Assembly (NCBI GenBank): GCA_019914945.1
Contig: CM034101.1
Coordinates: 11,481,188-11,545,187 of the forward strand
Direction: 5' to 3'
DNA from: Typha latifolia
Taxonomy: Eukaryota; Streptophyta; Magnoliopsida; Poales; Typhaceae
Length of the DNA stretch: 64,000 nucleotides
Part shown: one piece after another, positions 21,296-32,800 of the stretch
Position numbering within the stretch: position 1 is the first letter of the stretch
Layout of the letters: each line of letters starts with the position of its first letter
The notes under the pieces: model-generated
Databases searched by the model: none
What the model was told of the DNA's origin: nothing
What the model saw: only the letters and a program-made list of their open reading frames with translations
Translations under genes and position numbers: made by a program

Positions 21296-22637
21296 TTATA
21301 GAATCTTGTCAAGTTTGTTCTTCCCTTTTAGAAATGTCACTTCCTTATGCAATCGACCTAGTTCAATTTCATCAGCCTTCATTTTATTTTTCGCATTGTC
21401 AAGTTGTTCCGAAAGGTCTTTGACACGTTCAAGTTCCAATTTGTACTTCTCCTCAAATTGAATTCTTTCTGGTTGAATTACCTTGAGTCGTTGAAGTAGT
21501 GTAAGATTATTTTTCTTGAGTTTAAATGACTCCAAGTACATGTCATTATATGCCTTTTGAATTTTAAATTTATCTTCCTCAGCTGATAACATATCTTGAC
21601 CATATGTACTATTAGTATCAACAACAGAGTCAGTATTAAGTAGAGAAGAGGCAAAAGCTATAAAGTTTTCTTCGTCTTTTTTAGAATCATCATCAGATTC
21701 ATCTGAGTCATCCCAAATAACTTTTATAGCTTTACCCTTCCTCTTAAGACGATTGGGGCATTCTTGTGTGATGTGTCTAAAACTAGAACATTCAAAACAT
21801 CGAACTTTATTCTCAGAATTCTTATTTTTCTGTTTGACATTGTTGTTGCTCACACATGTATTCGAACTCATAGTATTCTTCTTTTTCACAAAGGCTTTGC
21901 TTTTCTCAAGTTTTTCAGCATTCAAATCACCTTCATCATCGGACTCCTCTAAATTTTGTTCAAATATGGATAGGATCATCCCTTTGGACTTTCTCAGTTT
22001 TGAAAGACTGGACTCAAATGTTTGTAGATTTTCTACCAATTGTTCAACTTTCATAGAATCGATGTCCTTATTTTCCTCGATAGCTATAATTTTCGCCTGA
22101 AACATTTTTGGAAGAGACCTAAGGATTTTACGAACAATTCTATTTTCAGAAATTTTCTCTCGTAGGTTGAAATTTGAATTGACTATATCACTCAGCTTTG
22201 CATAGAACTCATCAAATGTCTCATTCTCTCCCATACGTAGAGTTTCAAAATTAGTAGTCAACCTCTGAAGTTTAGAAAGTTTTACAGCCATAGTTCTTTC
22301 GTGAGTAGTTTCTAAGATTGTCCAAACTTCTTTTGCTATCTCACAAGTAGAAATTCTTCTAAATTCTTTCGAGGAAACACAACTAAAAATTGCATTTATT
22401 GCTTTGCTATTCCAGCCGACTTTTTCATAGTTTGTCCTATCCTATGACAATCGGTTTCTCAATAAGTTTTTCATTCACCATATACATTGGTGGACTCCAA
22501 CCGTTCACAACGGCAAACCATACTCGTTCATCTATAGACTTCAAGTAAGCTCTCATCCTAGCTTTCCAATATCCATAATTTGATCCATCTATAATAGGAG
22601 GTCTAATAGATGATGGTCCATCTCTATGAAAATTCAT
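21296..22637 (-). pseudogene. Copia A gag
   Basis: The start is at the ATG at 22637 (MNFHRDGPSSIRPPIIDGSN). The UBN2-type gag domain has YWKARMRAYLKSIDERVW and VNGWSPPMYMVN, broken by a stop near 22437 and continued from 22291 (LSKLQRLTTNFETLRMGENE, LSDIVNSNFNL, ILRSLPKMFQAKI). A single complete CCHC knuckle, CFECSSFRHITQEC, lies near 21790. An acidic stretch (WDDSDESDDDSKKDEE) and a long charged coiled-coil-like tail (21600-21296) follow. Two breaks make it a pseudogene. Copia C (53910-52440) carries the same gag architecture. Confidence 0.88.
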
Positions 22638-22671
22638 GCCTATCTGATCTCTCTCAAAGGGTGAGAAATTG

Positions 22672-22684
22672 CTCTGATACCAAT
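22672..22684 (-). promoter_or_regulatory. Copia A primer binding site
   Basis: On the - strand ATTGGTATCAGAG follows the LTR end (TTTTTCA). It matches a tRNA-Met primer site and fixes the inner boundary of the 5-prime LTR at 22685. Confidence 0.88.
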
Positions 22685-23762
22685 TGAAAAACCTATAGAC
22701 ACAAGTATGTATCTAAATACTAGGCAATGATATCACTTGTTCCCTTAAGTAAAAGTCCGAAAAAATATTAAGAACGAAATCATAGATGAACGCCAAGATT
22801 TTAACGTGGAAAAACTCAAACGGAAAAAAACCACGAATCCAAACTCAGATCAAAACCAGTCACTAGGATAGTAGCAATTACAAGACTGACTCACAAAACA
22901 ATTCGTCGATCCAAACGACTTTGTTCCTCTCAGTCTTGCTCGCTAGAACCCATGATTCACTACTTATCATGATTGATGTCCAACCTCAGTAACCCTCGAG
23001 ATTGATCTTTCGTCTAGATAGCCCTTAAGACGAAAGATTAAGTTTTGTAGATGAGTAGCACCTTGTTAGTTGAAGAACCGATGTAGCCTCAAGAAGTCCC
23101 CTTCAATAAAGCTTCTTCAACCACACCTAGAGTTAGGACATCACAATCCTTATATATAATCTCCAAGATAGAGTCAAATCCAAGTCTTATCCGTACTCAC
23201 AAAAGTCCAAGATTTTTAAACTTCGTTGGTGCGTTCGAACGCGGCTCGGTGCGTTCGAACAGCCTAACTTGATCTCTGGTGCGTTCGAACGGGCCCAAGT
23301 GCGTTCGAACGCAACAGCTTGAATTCTTCAGGTTGCGTTCAAACGTGTTTGTGAGTGCAGCTCTCGGTTTGTGTGAATGCAGTACCTGTGTTCGAACGCG
23401 TTTGTGAACGCAGCTCTCGGTTTGTGTGAACGTAGTACCCGCGTTCGAACGCGTTTGTGAACGTAGCTCTCAGTTTATGTGAACGCAGTACCCGCGTTCG
23501 AACGCATTTTTGAACGCACCACGTTCGAATGTGTTTGTGAACGCGATGTGAACTCAACAGTCTTGTAACTGCTACTATCCTAGTGATTGGTTTTGATCCG
23601 AGTTTGGATCCGTGGTTTTTTTCCCGTTTGGGTTTTTTCATATTAAAATCTTGGCGTTCATCTTTGCTTTCAGCCTTAATATTTCTTCGGACTTTTACTT
23701 AAGCGAACGAGTGATATCATTACCTAGTATTTAGATACATACTTACGTTTAGGGGTTTTTCA
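22685..23762 (-). repeat. Copia A 5-prime LTR with long inverted arms
   Basis: On the + strand it begins TGAAAAACC and ends GGGTTTTTCA. The first ~205 bp (22685-22890) reappear as an inverted copy at 23553-23762 with only scattered differences. Between them lie a unique part (22890-23215) and a GTTCGAAC-rich tandem array (23220-23560). Long inverted arms are not a usual LTR property, so part of this block may be a rearranged second LTR piece. Confidence 0.7.
23220..23560. repeat. Tandem array of GCGTTCGAACGC palindromes
   Basis: At least eight copies of GCGTTCGAAC or close variants. The later half is a ~60-66 bp tandem repeat combining GCGTTCGAACGCGTTTGTGA with GCTCTCGGTTTGTGTGAACG. The core GCGTTCGAACGC is a perfect 12-bp palindrome. 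Related arrays occur at 50060-50215, 54590-54690 and 57900-58085. Confidence 0.85.
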
Positions 23763-24245
23763 TCTATCCATTAGGTTTGCCACTTTTGATATATTAGCCG
23801 AGAGAGACTTCTGAGAGGTCTAGAGGGTTCCAAGGGTTGTCACTTATCCCTATAGGATGTCCATTACCCACTTGCCAAAGGATACACTTGTGGAAGTGAT
23901 TGCGTACTTTGAGAATAGAATTCCATGTCCAGGTCGCCTGTTGCTTGGCTCTAGCTTTCCAAAATGTTGAGGTTTGGAATATCTCTTCTTCAGCAAAATA
24001 GCCCAGTTTAATGTTGACTCCTTGACTAACCTCTAAGGTAGCTAGAAGAACGAGCGCCTGGTTAATGAGATCCAGTCTTCGGATGCCCAATCCTCCGACT
24101 CCTTTTGGCCTACATATGTTTGTCCAACTTTGCAAATAGCTTGATTAACTCCCTTCTAACCTGTGAGTTTTTCCCATATTTTGTTAGCAACAAAAGCATA
24201 AGCCTGATTTTGTCTCCTTCTTGCAAACGCTTGACCCTCAAAGCA
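23763..24245 (-). pseudogene. LINE fragment: end of RT, right part
   Basis: On the - strand it reads QAYAFVANKIWEKLTG, then a decayed stretch, then WTNICRPKGVGGLGIRRLDL, IFQTSTFWKARAKQQATWTW and GNGHPIGISDNPWNPLDLSE. These are the standard blocks between RT and the zinc-binding module of plant L1-like LINEs. It continues across copia A at 3302-2239. The left flank of the copia insertion is at 23763-23767. Confidence 0.85.
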
Positions 24246-26599
24246 GATATCATTTAAAATTCTTCAAAAAAGGAAAAAAAATTAAAATGAACAAGTTTAA
24301 TATTTAACATTCAACATGATTTAAAATGCACAATATCCCTAGTTAAGACGTGCAAGATTAATAGAGTCTAAATTTATTCATTATTAATTTTCTGAGCTTG
24401 AAGAACTATCTATACTTGGAGTAGAAAACAAGCACGTAATTCATAATATCGGATTACTTCCTACTCAAATAGAAGAAACACAAGTTGTCACCAAGTTGGC
24501 AAATAGAATTTTGTAAAATAATTAAGTTGGTAAACAAAAGTACCTAGATTTTCTTTTGCATGTACCCAATCTTAAGACAAATTATAGACTTGAGTTCACT
24601 TCTACAAGTATTTATAACTTTTCTCTTAATATTGAAAGTTGACTCTGAAGCAACAGTAGTGACTAGGAGATTTGGATATAAGATAAATTTTTTTCTCTTG
24701 TAGTCTAAAACATCGAACCCACTATTAAGTCTCTAGTTGGCTCTTATGTAGAATTCCGATTGCAACTTTTCATTTTGTATTCAGTTTGACATCATGCACT
24801 TATATAAAATTATTTTTAATGATTATTGCAAGTAAATATATTGTATTGCAGAGAAATGACTATATAACTCCTATCTTAACTCCTATCTGAAATCTCTATT
24901 TATACAAATATATATGATTGAAAAAGAGAAAAAAACTAAAGAACAAAGAAAATAAATTATGTTGAAAAAGGTTGAAAGTGCTATAAGTCCAGCTTGATTT
25001 CAGTGTAGAGTCTTCTCTTATTGTTAGTTATGTCCTAAATTTGATCTTATATTTTAGTGCTTTACTGGATTAAATTTTCCTTAAACTGTAATTGATTGTG
25101 TTTTTAGACTGTCAGAGTGTGATTATATAATTGGTTCTTTAATCTATTTATGCTTGCTCACTTGTATACGTCTCCTATGAAATTTAAAATACATGAACCT
25201 CTTCTACTAGTCAAATTATTAAATATTTTATGAACTCAAATTATTAAATATTTTATGAATGGATTTTGTGATTGAAACTTGTTATGGAAGGCCTTATGTG
25301 GTGTGATATATTTTCTTAAAAGTTTGGAGATAAAATTTAAGTGTAAATGTTATTTTTGTTTGAATTTTAACATTTTATGACTGAAGTATTCTAAGAATCA
25401 TCAAAATTAACTTTCTTCAAAATTGTGAGCTTGTGAGAGGGCTCCTTAGCTAGTTTAATCGGTCATAAGCTTAAAAAGTAAAATTAATTTAAATAGGTGA
25501 AGTTTTACATTTTTAGGCACAGATGAGTATGATAAGTTTTGAATCGATGATCTCCACACCGATACTATATTAATTCATCATCAATCGCTTTAAAAGCTTA
25601 AGCTGTTAGAGAACAGTAATTTTTATACTTTTCATATTCCAACAAGTTTTGATGAGACTATCAAAGTTGGTTTTTATTTCCTCATGATAATTTGTTTTTT
25701 GTTTCTTATTTTCTTTTTTATTTTAATTCTATGGTATATAAATATGCCTAGGAGGAAAGTGGCCGTTTCTAAACGTCCTAGGTTGGCCCTCCAAAATGTT
25801 CTCCTGTTACATATTTTATTTTTTAAAACTCATTTGGTTACATGTGAGCATCTAGTGAACGTAAAAGAATTTGATACAATCAATGCTCGAAGGTACTACT
25901 TATATTGCCTCATTTTCAGCTTCCTCAGCCTACAACCAGTTTTCCATATCCATCTAACAAGAATCCTTCTATATCAAATATTGAAATAGTGCTTTTTGGT
26001 CCAAATGACGAATGGACAGTAAGCATGATGCTTCAAGCTAAGTTGAGACAGTTCGACATAATGCTTCATTTGATTTGTTTGTTCAACATCTCTCCAAAAT
26101 ATTTGGAAATCAACAATTAACAAGGATCATGCCTAGTTGATTCTTGCTACTGCTACAGGGGTAGACATCTGACCGAGTATATTATGTATGACTGCATTGA
26201 GGATAATGCTACTAAGTTGTTAAGAACCATTTAGAATGGGTTTGGGAGAAGTTGTTGAGAATCCATTAATAAAAAGACTTAATTTTGTGTCGGGCATTTG
26301 AACACTCTAAGTGCGTTCGAACACTTAGGCATATAAAGGGTTTTTTTTTTTACTAATGCCATTTTGAGATCTTTTGAGGGCATTTTTGACCTTTTGCATC
26401 AAAGATATTTAAGAGGCATTTGACTTAAACTTATGTTATCTCTCCTACTACAACCTGAGAGCTTTCAGAGATCACTGGTATGACATTGAGAGACTATGTG
26501 ATGAAAGGTGGTGAAATGGTTTCTAGAGATTTTACCTACTATGCATATTGAAGGTTTTCTCTGGAGAGGTATTAAGATATAAGACAATATCGAGGGTTA
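24246..26599. other. AT-rich DNA with no recognisable gene
   Basis: About 2.3 kb of AT-rich sequence. The longest open stretch (25684-25989, with an internal MPRRKVAVSKRPRLALQ) matches nothing I recognise and has no supporting context. A near-perfect 22-bp palindrome with a GCGTTCGAAC core lies at 26307-26328. Confidence 0.5.
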
Positions 26600-28790
26600 T
26601 TGAGGTTGGAAATCAAGTAAAACTATCAAAACAAATGAGCAACTCAAAATTAGTTTGAGTATAGTTGAGTTGAGCCTAGCCTCATTTGAGGCTTGAAATT
26701 AATTTCGAGTCGAGCCTAAGTTGCAAACTAACTAGCTCAGCTCAGCTCGATAAGCTCTCTCTCTCTCAAACACACAGACACACATATATATTAAATTTAT
26801 ATTATGTATTATTTATAATTATTAGACAATTTTTAACTCTAAGATTTTTGATCTAATGGCTAATATTTAATATCTCTTCCCACACAAACCCTAATGTAAC
26901 ACCGGCCCAAATAAGTGCCCCTCAAGTGGGTAGAACCCACGTGATTACTACGTAACCTGCCGATCAATATTTCAACATAATATACAAGTAAAAAGTCCAT
27001 ATTTTACAAATAATACAGACAAAGAAGCCCATAACATTAGGGCCACAATAAGCCAAAAATACATATCCATAACAAAAATAAGACAAAACCTACGTAAGAG
27101 CTACAAGCCATTTAGCTTAATTTACATGAATAAAATAATCAAAATTAGAAGACTTCGGCTAGTCTTTGCTAGATCCTCCATGGGCTTGAGATCATTTACT
27201 AATCTGAAAATGATTCCACCAACTGGTGGTGGGTACAAAGCCCAGCAGGTATCCATTGCTATAGTTTAAAAGTAGTGCAATGAAAGATGAAGCAATAAGT
27301 AAATATGAATGTACACATCATGATCAAATAGAATGCACCAGTATTACATGCCCGTCATGCTCATCCAATGCGCACATGCATTAGCAATCAATAACTTATC
27401 ACATATCATCTAGACTATCAAGTCTATAACTTAGGCCCTTGCAAAGCTACACCCGTAGGCCACATTATCATCTCACACCCGAGCACACACATACCCCCAA
27501 GAGAAGGTAGATCCTAGTAATAGAATTGTCAGTCCAACACTCAGCAAACAGCATAACCAATTGTCTATCACTACAGACTAAGGACCTTAGTCGTAAGCCC
27601 ATCACATAGGTCAGTATCGCACATTAATACTACCATGTGGGCCTCGAGCTGGGCTACGTCTAGCCCGACCTGGAATGCGAGCCCGGGCTAGGCCGCACCC
27701 AGCCTGGCATGTGAGCCTCGACTTGGGCTGCACCCAGCCTAACTAGGAATGTGGGCTTAGGCTGGGTTGCACCCAACCCGACACATGGGCCTTAGGTTGG
27801 GCTGCACCCAGCTCGACTCGGAACTCAGTTTGGGCCACACCTACCCTAAGCCTAAGACATCCCCTCCCTCCTTCCTCACCTCGATTAAAAAGAGGGAGAA
27901 AGGGTGCTGTCGAAGGCCACCGTCGTCAGCAGCCAGGCTGGCACACTAGTTGACATCCCGCCAGCGGAGGAAGGCCCCAAGGGTGCATACTCGGCCGGTG
28001 GGGAAGATAGGGACCACCCATCGACGGGCAAGAATCCAATCGATCGGGGGGAGGGATGCTGGCACGCTCCCCTCGGTAAGCAAAAGCTAGCCGAGGGGAA
28101 GCCAAGCTGCTAGAGGCGGCTTGCAACAAGAACCCACCTCACTAGCTAAGGCGAGGGATTATCCGACTGCTTCGGCCATGAGGGCACCGAAGGAAGCCAT
28201 TGGTGGCATCCTTGCAAAAAAGGGAAGCTCAACCGGACTGATGTGGCATCGCATGAGATCATCGATCGACCGGATCACGACAAGACCAAGAGGAGGAGAA
28301 AAATAAAAAAAATCCTAATTAACTAACAAATTCCAAATCAAACTTACGTGGAGGGTGAGGGAGCTCCGACGCTTTGATCCAGAGGGTCAGCAGTTCTGAT
28401 GGTGCTCCAGCGAGACGAGAAGAAGATAGGGTGGAAGGACTGCTAGCGAGGAGAAGAAAGAAGAAAAAAAATGAAGGGAAGAAGAGAAGAAAGAAAAGAG
28501 AGAGGGAAGGGGAAGGAAAAGGGCACATGTGGCCCGCACGTGCGTGCAATTTTTTTTTTCTGTTAGATGTTTCACCTAAATCCCTAACTTTCCCATTATT
28601 TGCCCTTCTCGAATCCACAACTTTGACCTCTTGGTTGTTATGTTGTGGGTGCTTAAATATAGCATCAAATGTGTATCCTTATTTATAACTTGGGCTAGGT
28701 TCAAATATAGCTGACTTGATATATAATTTCTGACTCGAAATTAATTTTAAGCAGAGCCTGAGCAAATTGTCTACATCCCCTAGAAGTAGT
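26600..28790. repeat. AGCTCGAGC-type non-autonomous repeat, split by a solo LTR
   Basis: The flanks of the solo LTR (26630-26894 and 28575-28785) share the phrases TCGAGCCTAAG, GAAATTAATTTCGAGTC and GCTCAGCTCAGCTCGATAAG. These are typical of plant hAT-derived MITE-like repeats built from AGCTCGAGC words. The right end reads ATTGTCTACATCCCCTAG, resembling a hAT-type terminus (CTAGGGGATGTAGACAAT inward). The left border is uncertain. Confidence 0.5.
26895..28574 (-). mobile_element. Solo LTR of a gypsy element (Del/Tekay-like), 1.68 kb
   Basis: It begins TGTAACACC at the left and ends TAGATGTTTCA at the right. CCTAA is directly repeated at 26890-26894 and 28575-28579, a perfect 5-bp target duplication. 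Reverse-complemented, it shows GCACGTGCG followed by the purine/pyrimidine-skewed tract (28370-28560) near its start, the layout seen in the chromovirus LTR. No internal gag or pol is present. It therefore arose by recombination between two LTRs. Confidence 0.85.
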
Positions 28791-29139
28791 ACATTGAGAA
28801 GGATCAAATAAGATAACTACAGATAGAGTGATGAAGATCGACAAGTAGTTTATAAGTACCTTATATTTGTTACATTTAATTTTATGATTGGTTCGGTCCT
28901 TGATAAGATTTATAGTTTTTTTTATACCCTAGCTTTAAGGGTTTTGCATGTAAAATATTTTGTGTCATTTGCCTAAATCTTTATTATTTTGCATCTATAC
29001 ATTACATTGGTGTGTGGTAGATTCATTTCCTAGGATTGTTTATACATGAATACTGATATAATTTTTGTACAGTTATATATATATAATCCGTTTTCACCTT
29101 TATATATAGAGCTTACTTATTTCCACTCTATCGAGTAGA
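28791..29139. other. No recognisable feature
   Basis: AT-rich spacer between two MITE-like repeats, with no open frame or structure worth naming. Confidence 0.5.
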
Positions 29140-29612
29140 AGTAGGAACTGGGATTCAACTCGATTCAAGCTAGATTAGGCTCTTCCAAGCTTGAATATTT
29201 AATACTGTTTAAAATTAATTTTGGGTGGAGCTTGAGCAGAAATCGGCTTGCTTGAACTCGGATCAATTTAATTTAAAATTTTAATATATATTATATACTA
29301 TGTATAGTTTGAAAGGATTAGATATTTGATCTAATAGTTTAAATATATTATCTCAATCTGTCTCCTATGATTCTTTCTTCCTAAGAGTTGAATCAAGCAT
29401 TCTTGGATTCAAACTTAGATCAAACTCGAGCTGCTCAATTTGATTAAGCTTTGAATTAGGCTCGAGTTAAACTTAACATCAGTCGGCTTCTTTAATGCTT
29501 AAGCTTGGCACGAACTTGAACTAAACTAGAGTAGAATTCCACACAGTTAAATTTGAACGCCATATTAAGTTTGAAATTAATTTCAAGTCAAGTTTGATGA
29601 TAGCCTCGTAGC
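29140..29612. repeat. MITE-like AGCTCGAGC-type repeat upstream of CDT1
   Basis: Scattered GATTCAAGCTAGATTAGGCTC, AAACTCGAGCTGCTCAA and GAAATTAATTTCAAGTCAAG phrases match the repeat class at 26600-28790. The internal part is AT-rich. It ends about 220 bp before the CDT1 start codon, close to the E2F sites. No clean ends or target duplication are visible. Confidence 0.45.
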
Positions 29613-29644
29613 TAGCAGCTCTCTTATAAGTCCAAACTCACTGT

Positions 29645-29837
29645 TGGGCTCGTCGACCATATGGCGGGAATCAACTCATCGCCACGTGGCCATACCACCA
29701 GCGTTTCCCGCCATTGCCCCATTCCCGCCAAAACGGAACGTTACGACGTCGCTTCCCGCTCCTTATAACCCCCACCCCGCCATTTTCCCTCCGCCGGTCC
29801 AAAATCCCTAGACCCTATTGAGTCCTCCCACCTCAAA
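29645..29837 (+). promoter_or_regulatory. CDT1 promoter with three E2F-type sites
   Basis: Within 190 bp before the ATG there are three E2F/DP core matches. GGCGGGAA lies at 29663-29670 (the complement, TTCCCGCC), TTTCCCGCC at 29704-29712, and TTCCCGCCAAAA at 29722-29733, the last a near-ideal site. A G-box CACGTG is at 29683-29688 and a GACGTC core at 29745-29750. A TATA-like TATAA is at 29764-29768, about 70 bp before the ATG. E2F control of CDT1 in G1/S is established in Arabidopsis, and these sites support the same here by inference. Confidence 0.75.
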
Positions 29838-32800
29838 ATGGAACCCCTTGCCCCATCTCAGCGGTCCACCAGATCCAGCAAGAAGCCTCCGTCGTCTCCC
29901 CTCCCTTCGATGAAGCCCTCGCCTGCCGCAGTCAACGACCGCAACCAGATCTGGACGCCGGAGAAGCCGGCCCATCTCCCCCGGCGGGCGAGGAACCGGA
30001 GCGTCGCTTTCTCGGTCAAGGAGGTGAAGCAGGTGGCACTCGGGCTTCAAAGGCCGGAGAAGGGATCCGTCGATCGAGGTCGAGATCTCGATGGATCCGA
30101 TGAAGATCTCCTGCGTGTAGAACAGCAGCTGGGTGCTGGATCGGGGGCAGATCGAAGTCCAAGTTCTTCGAGACCCAAAACTCAGATCAAGCTACCAGAG
30201 AAGTAAGTTCTTACTATGTTTAATTGGGCCCAAATTTCTTATAGAGGATCCTCTTTTCTTTTTCTTTTTTTCTTGTAATTTTAGATTTTGGGGTTCTTAG
30301 AGTTATATAAAGTTTAGATATTTGACATCAATATGTTTTTACCCTGCGTTTTAAGTAAGTTCTGTTGCTGTAGGCCTAGAATTACCTGTGACTTTTAGTT
30401 TCTCCATTAAAAGTTATCGTTTTTTGGCGGTCAGGTATGAGATTCTTTGTGAGTTCTTCAATTCCATGGAAAGCTCAATCCGGTTGCTTCGTTTGAAAGG
30501 ATCTACGACAACATTTCCAAACATCTGTACTAGTATTCAGCATTTGACAGAAAGGTACTCATTTTCTCTCTTCCTGTAGTCAAATTAGGCCATATATTTT
30601 CACTTAGATTCTGGTTTGTTTACTGCTTTAAATGGAAACAATGCAATTATCAATTCACTGGGCTTCGTACTGGAATTTGTCTTTTAGGAGGTTTACCTAT
30701 GGACATTTGGCTCAGCTAATGTACATATTACCTGAAGCCATTTCGATCAAGAAGGTGCTCTTGCGTGATGAGGCTACTTGCTGCATGAAGCCGGAGCTTC
30801 AAGTCATATTACAGGTTGAGGCAATAGGGAATGATACAAAGGGAAAGGGAGAAAGTAGGTATTCAGTATTGAGGAAAATTTTCAGAGAAAGGCTTGTGAA
30901 TTTCCTCAAAGAACATCCAGAGGTACTGATACTATGCCCAGATTTATATTGTTTTGTTGGTGTTATACTGTCCTTACTAATTACTATCATTTTCTTCTAA
31001 CTATTAGTCCCTTCTTATGAGCAGAGCTCTTATCTATGACTCTTTTATTGCATAGATATTTTAATTATAACTGATTATCTCATATGCAAGAATGATGTAC
31101 TTATATCTAAAGCTTTTCTTAGATGAAGGCTGAGATCATGCTTCTCATGTTAATTGTGATGTCTTGCTAATTGTGAAGTAAATCCTCATGTTAATTGTGA
31201 CGTCTTGCTTGCCAGGGAGATGACATTCCGGAAGAGCAACTGCCTCATCCATTTAGTCAAGCAAAACCATGCATACTTCCATCTCTACCAAGAGTCTTAA
31301 CTCACTTGGCTTCTGTTGAATCGTCATCTAATGCTTCTTCTCAGCAGCAGTCGGTTGTGCTCTCTCACATGTCTCAATCTTTTCGGCAGCGATTCTCCCA
31401 GAAGCTTATTCCTGATTCAGGCAAAACTCCTCTTGCATTCATAAGAGGTGCTTCTTCAAAAGACAACAATTCTGCTTCTGTTCCATCTCCTTTGAAATGT
31501 GCTCCAAAACTACCAATACTCAAGAAGTCATTACTCAGTTCCCCTGTTTCATTCAGCCCATCCAGGACTTGTGGAACTCTTACAGGAGATGTGAAAGAGC
31601 TAGTAAAGGCTGAGAATGACCCACTCCGGGAATCTAATGTCTTGGAGGGAACTCCTGCCAAACTTGTTTCTACTCCAGTAAGGCTAATGGCTGCTACACC
31701 AGAAATTCAAGCACCAAAGAGATATTGCCCAAGCACGGGTTGTGATTCCCCACCACTGAAGAAGGCAACTAAGCGAACAATATCATTTGCAACTCCGACA
31801 AAGATTACAAAAGCAAAGGAAGAAGAGCAAAATAGAAGCTTGCTTTCTGATGATGATGACATCCTCAGTTTTCTACCAGAGACGCTCTTGCAATCTGTGA
31901 GTTCTTCCCTTTTAGAGTTGAAAAATAAAAAGTACTTCTCAAAAGAATCTCTAACAAATACATCCCTCCAATTCAAATGAGGGTAGAATCTTCTCTTATC
32001 AATCATTTCCATGTTATAAGTACTGAGTTTAGACAGTGGCTTGTTTGAATGGTGTTTCTCCTTGACTCTTAACTTTTGATGGTGATATCCTGTCTTATAT
32101 ATCTTGTACATATTTAGATGCTGAAGCTGTCATGATCTGCTAGTTCATGCTAAATTTACCTGGTACATTTTACTGTGGTTTTGGGCACCTTTTGTGAAAT
32201 AAGCTGAAGGATAACAGACTTAACATTTCTTGCTATATGTTTTTCTGACGATAATTGCTTTCCTTCTTCATAGTTAAGAGAGAAGGAAATGAAATCTTTG
32301 GTGGACAAGGAGGCTGGTGTTGCTGATGCAGTTAGACGAGAAAAGTTGCTAGCATGCTTACCAAGTATGTTAGATATTATCGTACTCATCTATCAGTCAA
32401 TGAAGCGATCAGTGATGACAAAACAAGAGCTTATTCACAAGATAATTGCAAGTCATTCAAAAATAGTTGATAGAGGTAGTTTTATTTGGTAGTAGAGATT
32501 CATTTTTGACTATGCAAAATGAGGCTGATTGGAACTTGGAAGCTAAACTCTTATTCTGAATTTTCAGGTGAAGTCGAAGAACAGTTAAAAATGTTGCAAG
32601 AACTTGTCCCAGATTGGATCTCAGAAAAGATTGCATGCAGTGGAGATGTTCTCTGCTGGTGAGCTTACTAATTCTTAGATCTGTCTATATTCACTTTCTG
32701 CTAGCAAGGGCCATAATTTGGTATAGTAAGGTTAAATTCTGTATTTTATCATTATGTGAAATAATAATAAACATCTATGGTTTGACGCCAATAAGGAAGC

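Larger units (their letters stand above)
3303..23762 (-). mobile_element. Ty1/copia element A (SIRE-like), split by a hAT element and a chromovirus
   Basis: Read on the - strand the order is 5-prime LTR (23762-22685), primer site, gag (22637-21296), protease and integrase remnant (20958-19787), RT (10127-9896, then 5547-~4900), RNase H (4806-4405) and a partial 3-prime LTR (3817-3303). Flanks are CCTAT at 3298-3302 and TCTAT at 23763-23767, a 5-bp target duplication with one mismatch, inside a LINE. Two later insertions occupy 5548-9895 and 10128-19786. Without them the copia body is about 6.45 kb. The RT resembles SIRE/Maximus-type copia (MMGELKFFLGLQI, QIYVDD). Frames are broken and most of the integrase catalytic core is deleted near 20600, so it is not autonomous. 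Confidence 0.85.

Noticed and set aside
23220..23560. CRISPR-like array of GTTCGAAC repeats
   Set aside because: This is a plant LTR. The repeats are short palindromes with similar, not unique, spacers, and no cas genes are present.
23220..23560. tRNA B-box or heat-shock element reading of GGTGCGTTCGAAC
   Set aside because: There is no A box or tRNA fold around it. The TTCGAA core lacks the two-base gap of heat-shock elements (TTCNNGAA).
25684..26120. Open frames with MPRRKVAVSKRPRL
   Set aside because: They are short and AT-rich, resemble no family I know, and have no splice or neighbour support.
27767..28688. Open frames in the solo LTR
   Set aside because: They lie within an LTR with skewed composition, match no domain, and have no context for expression.
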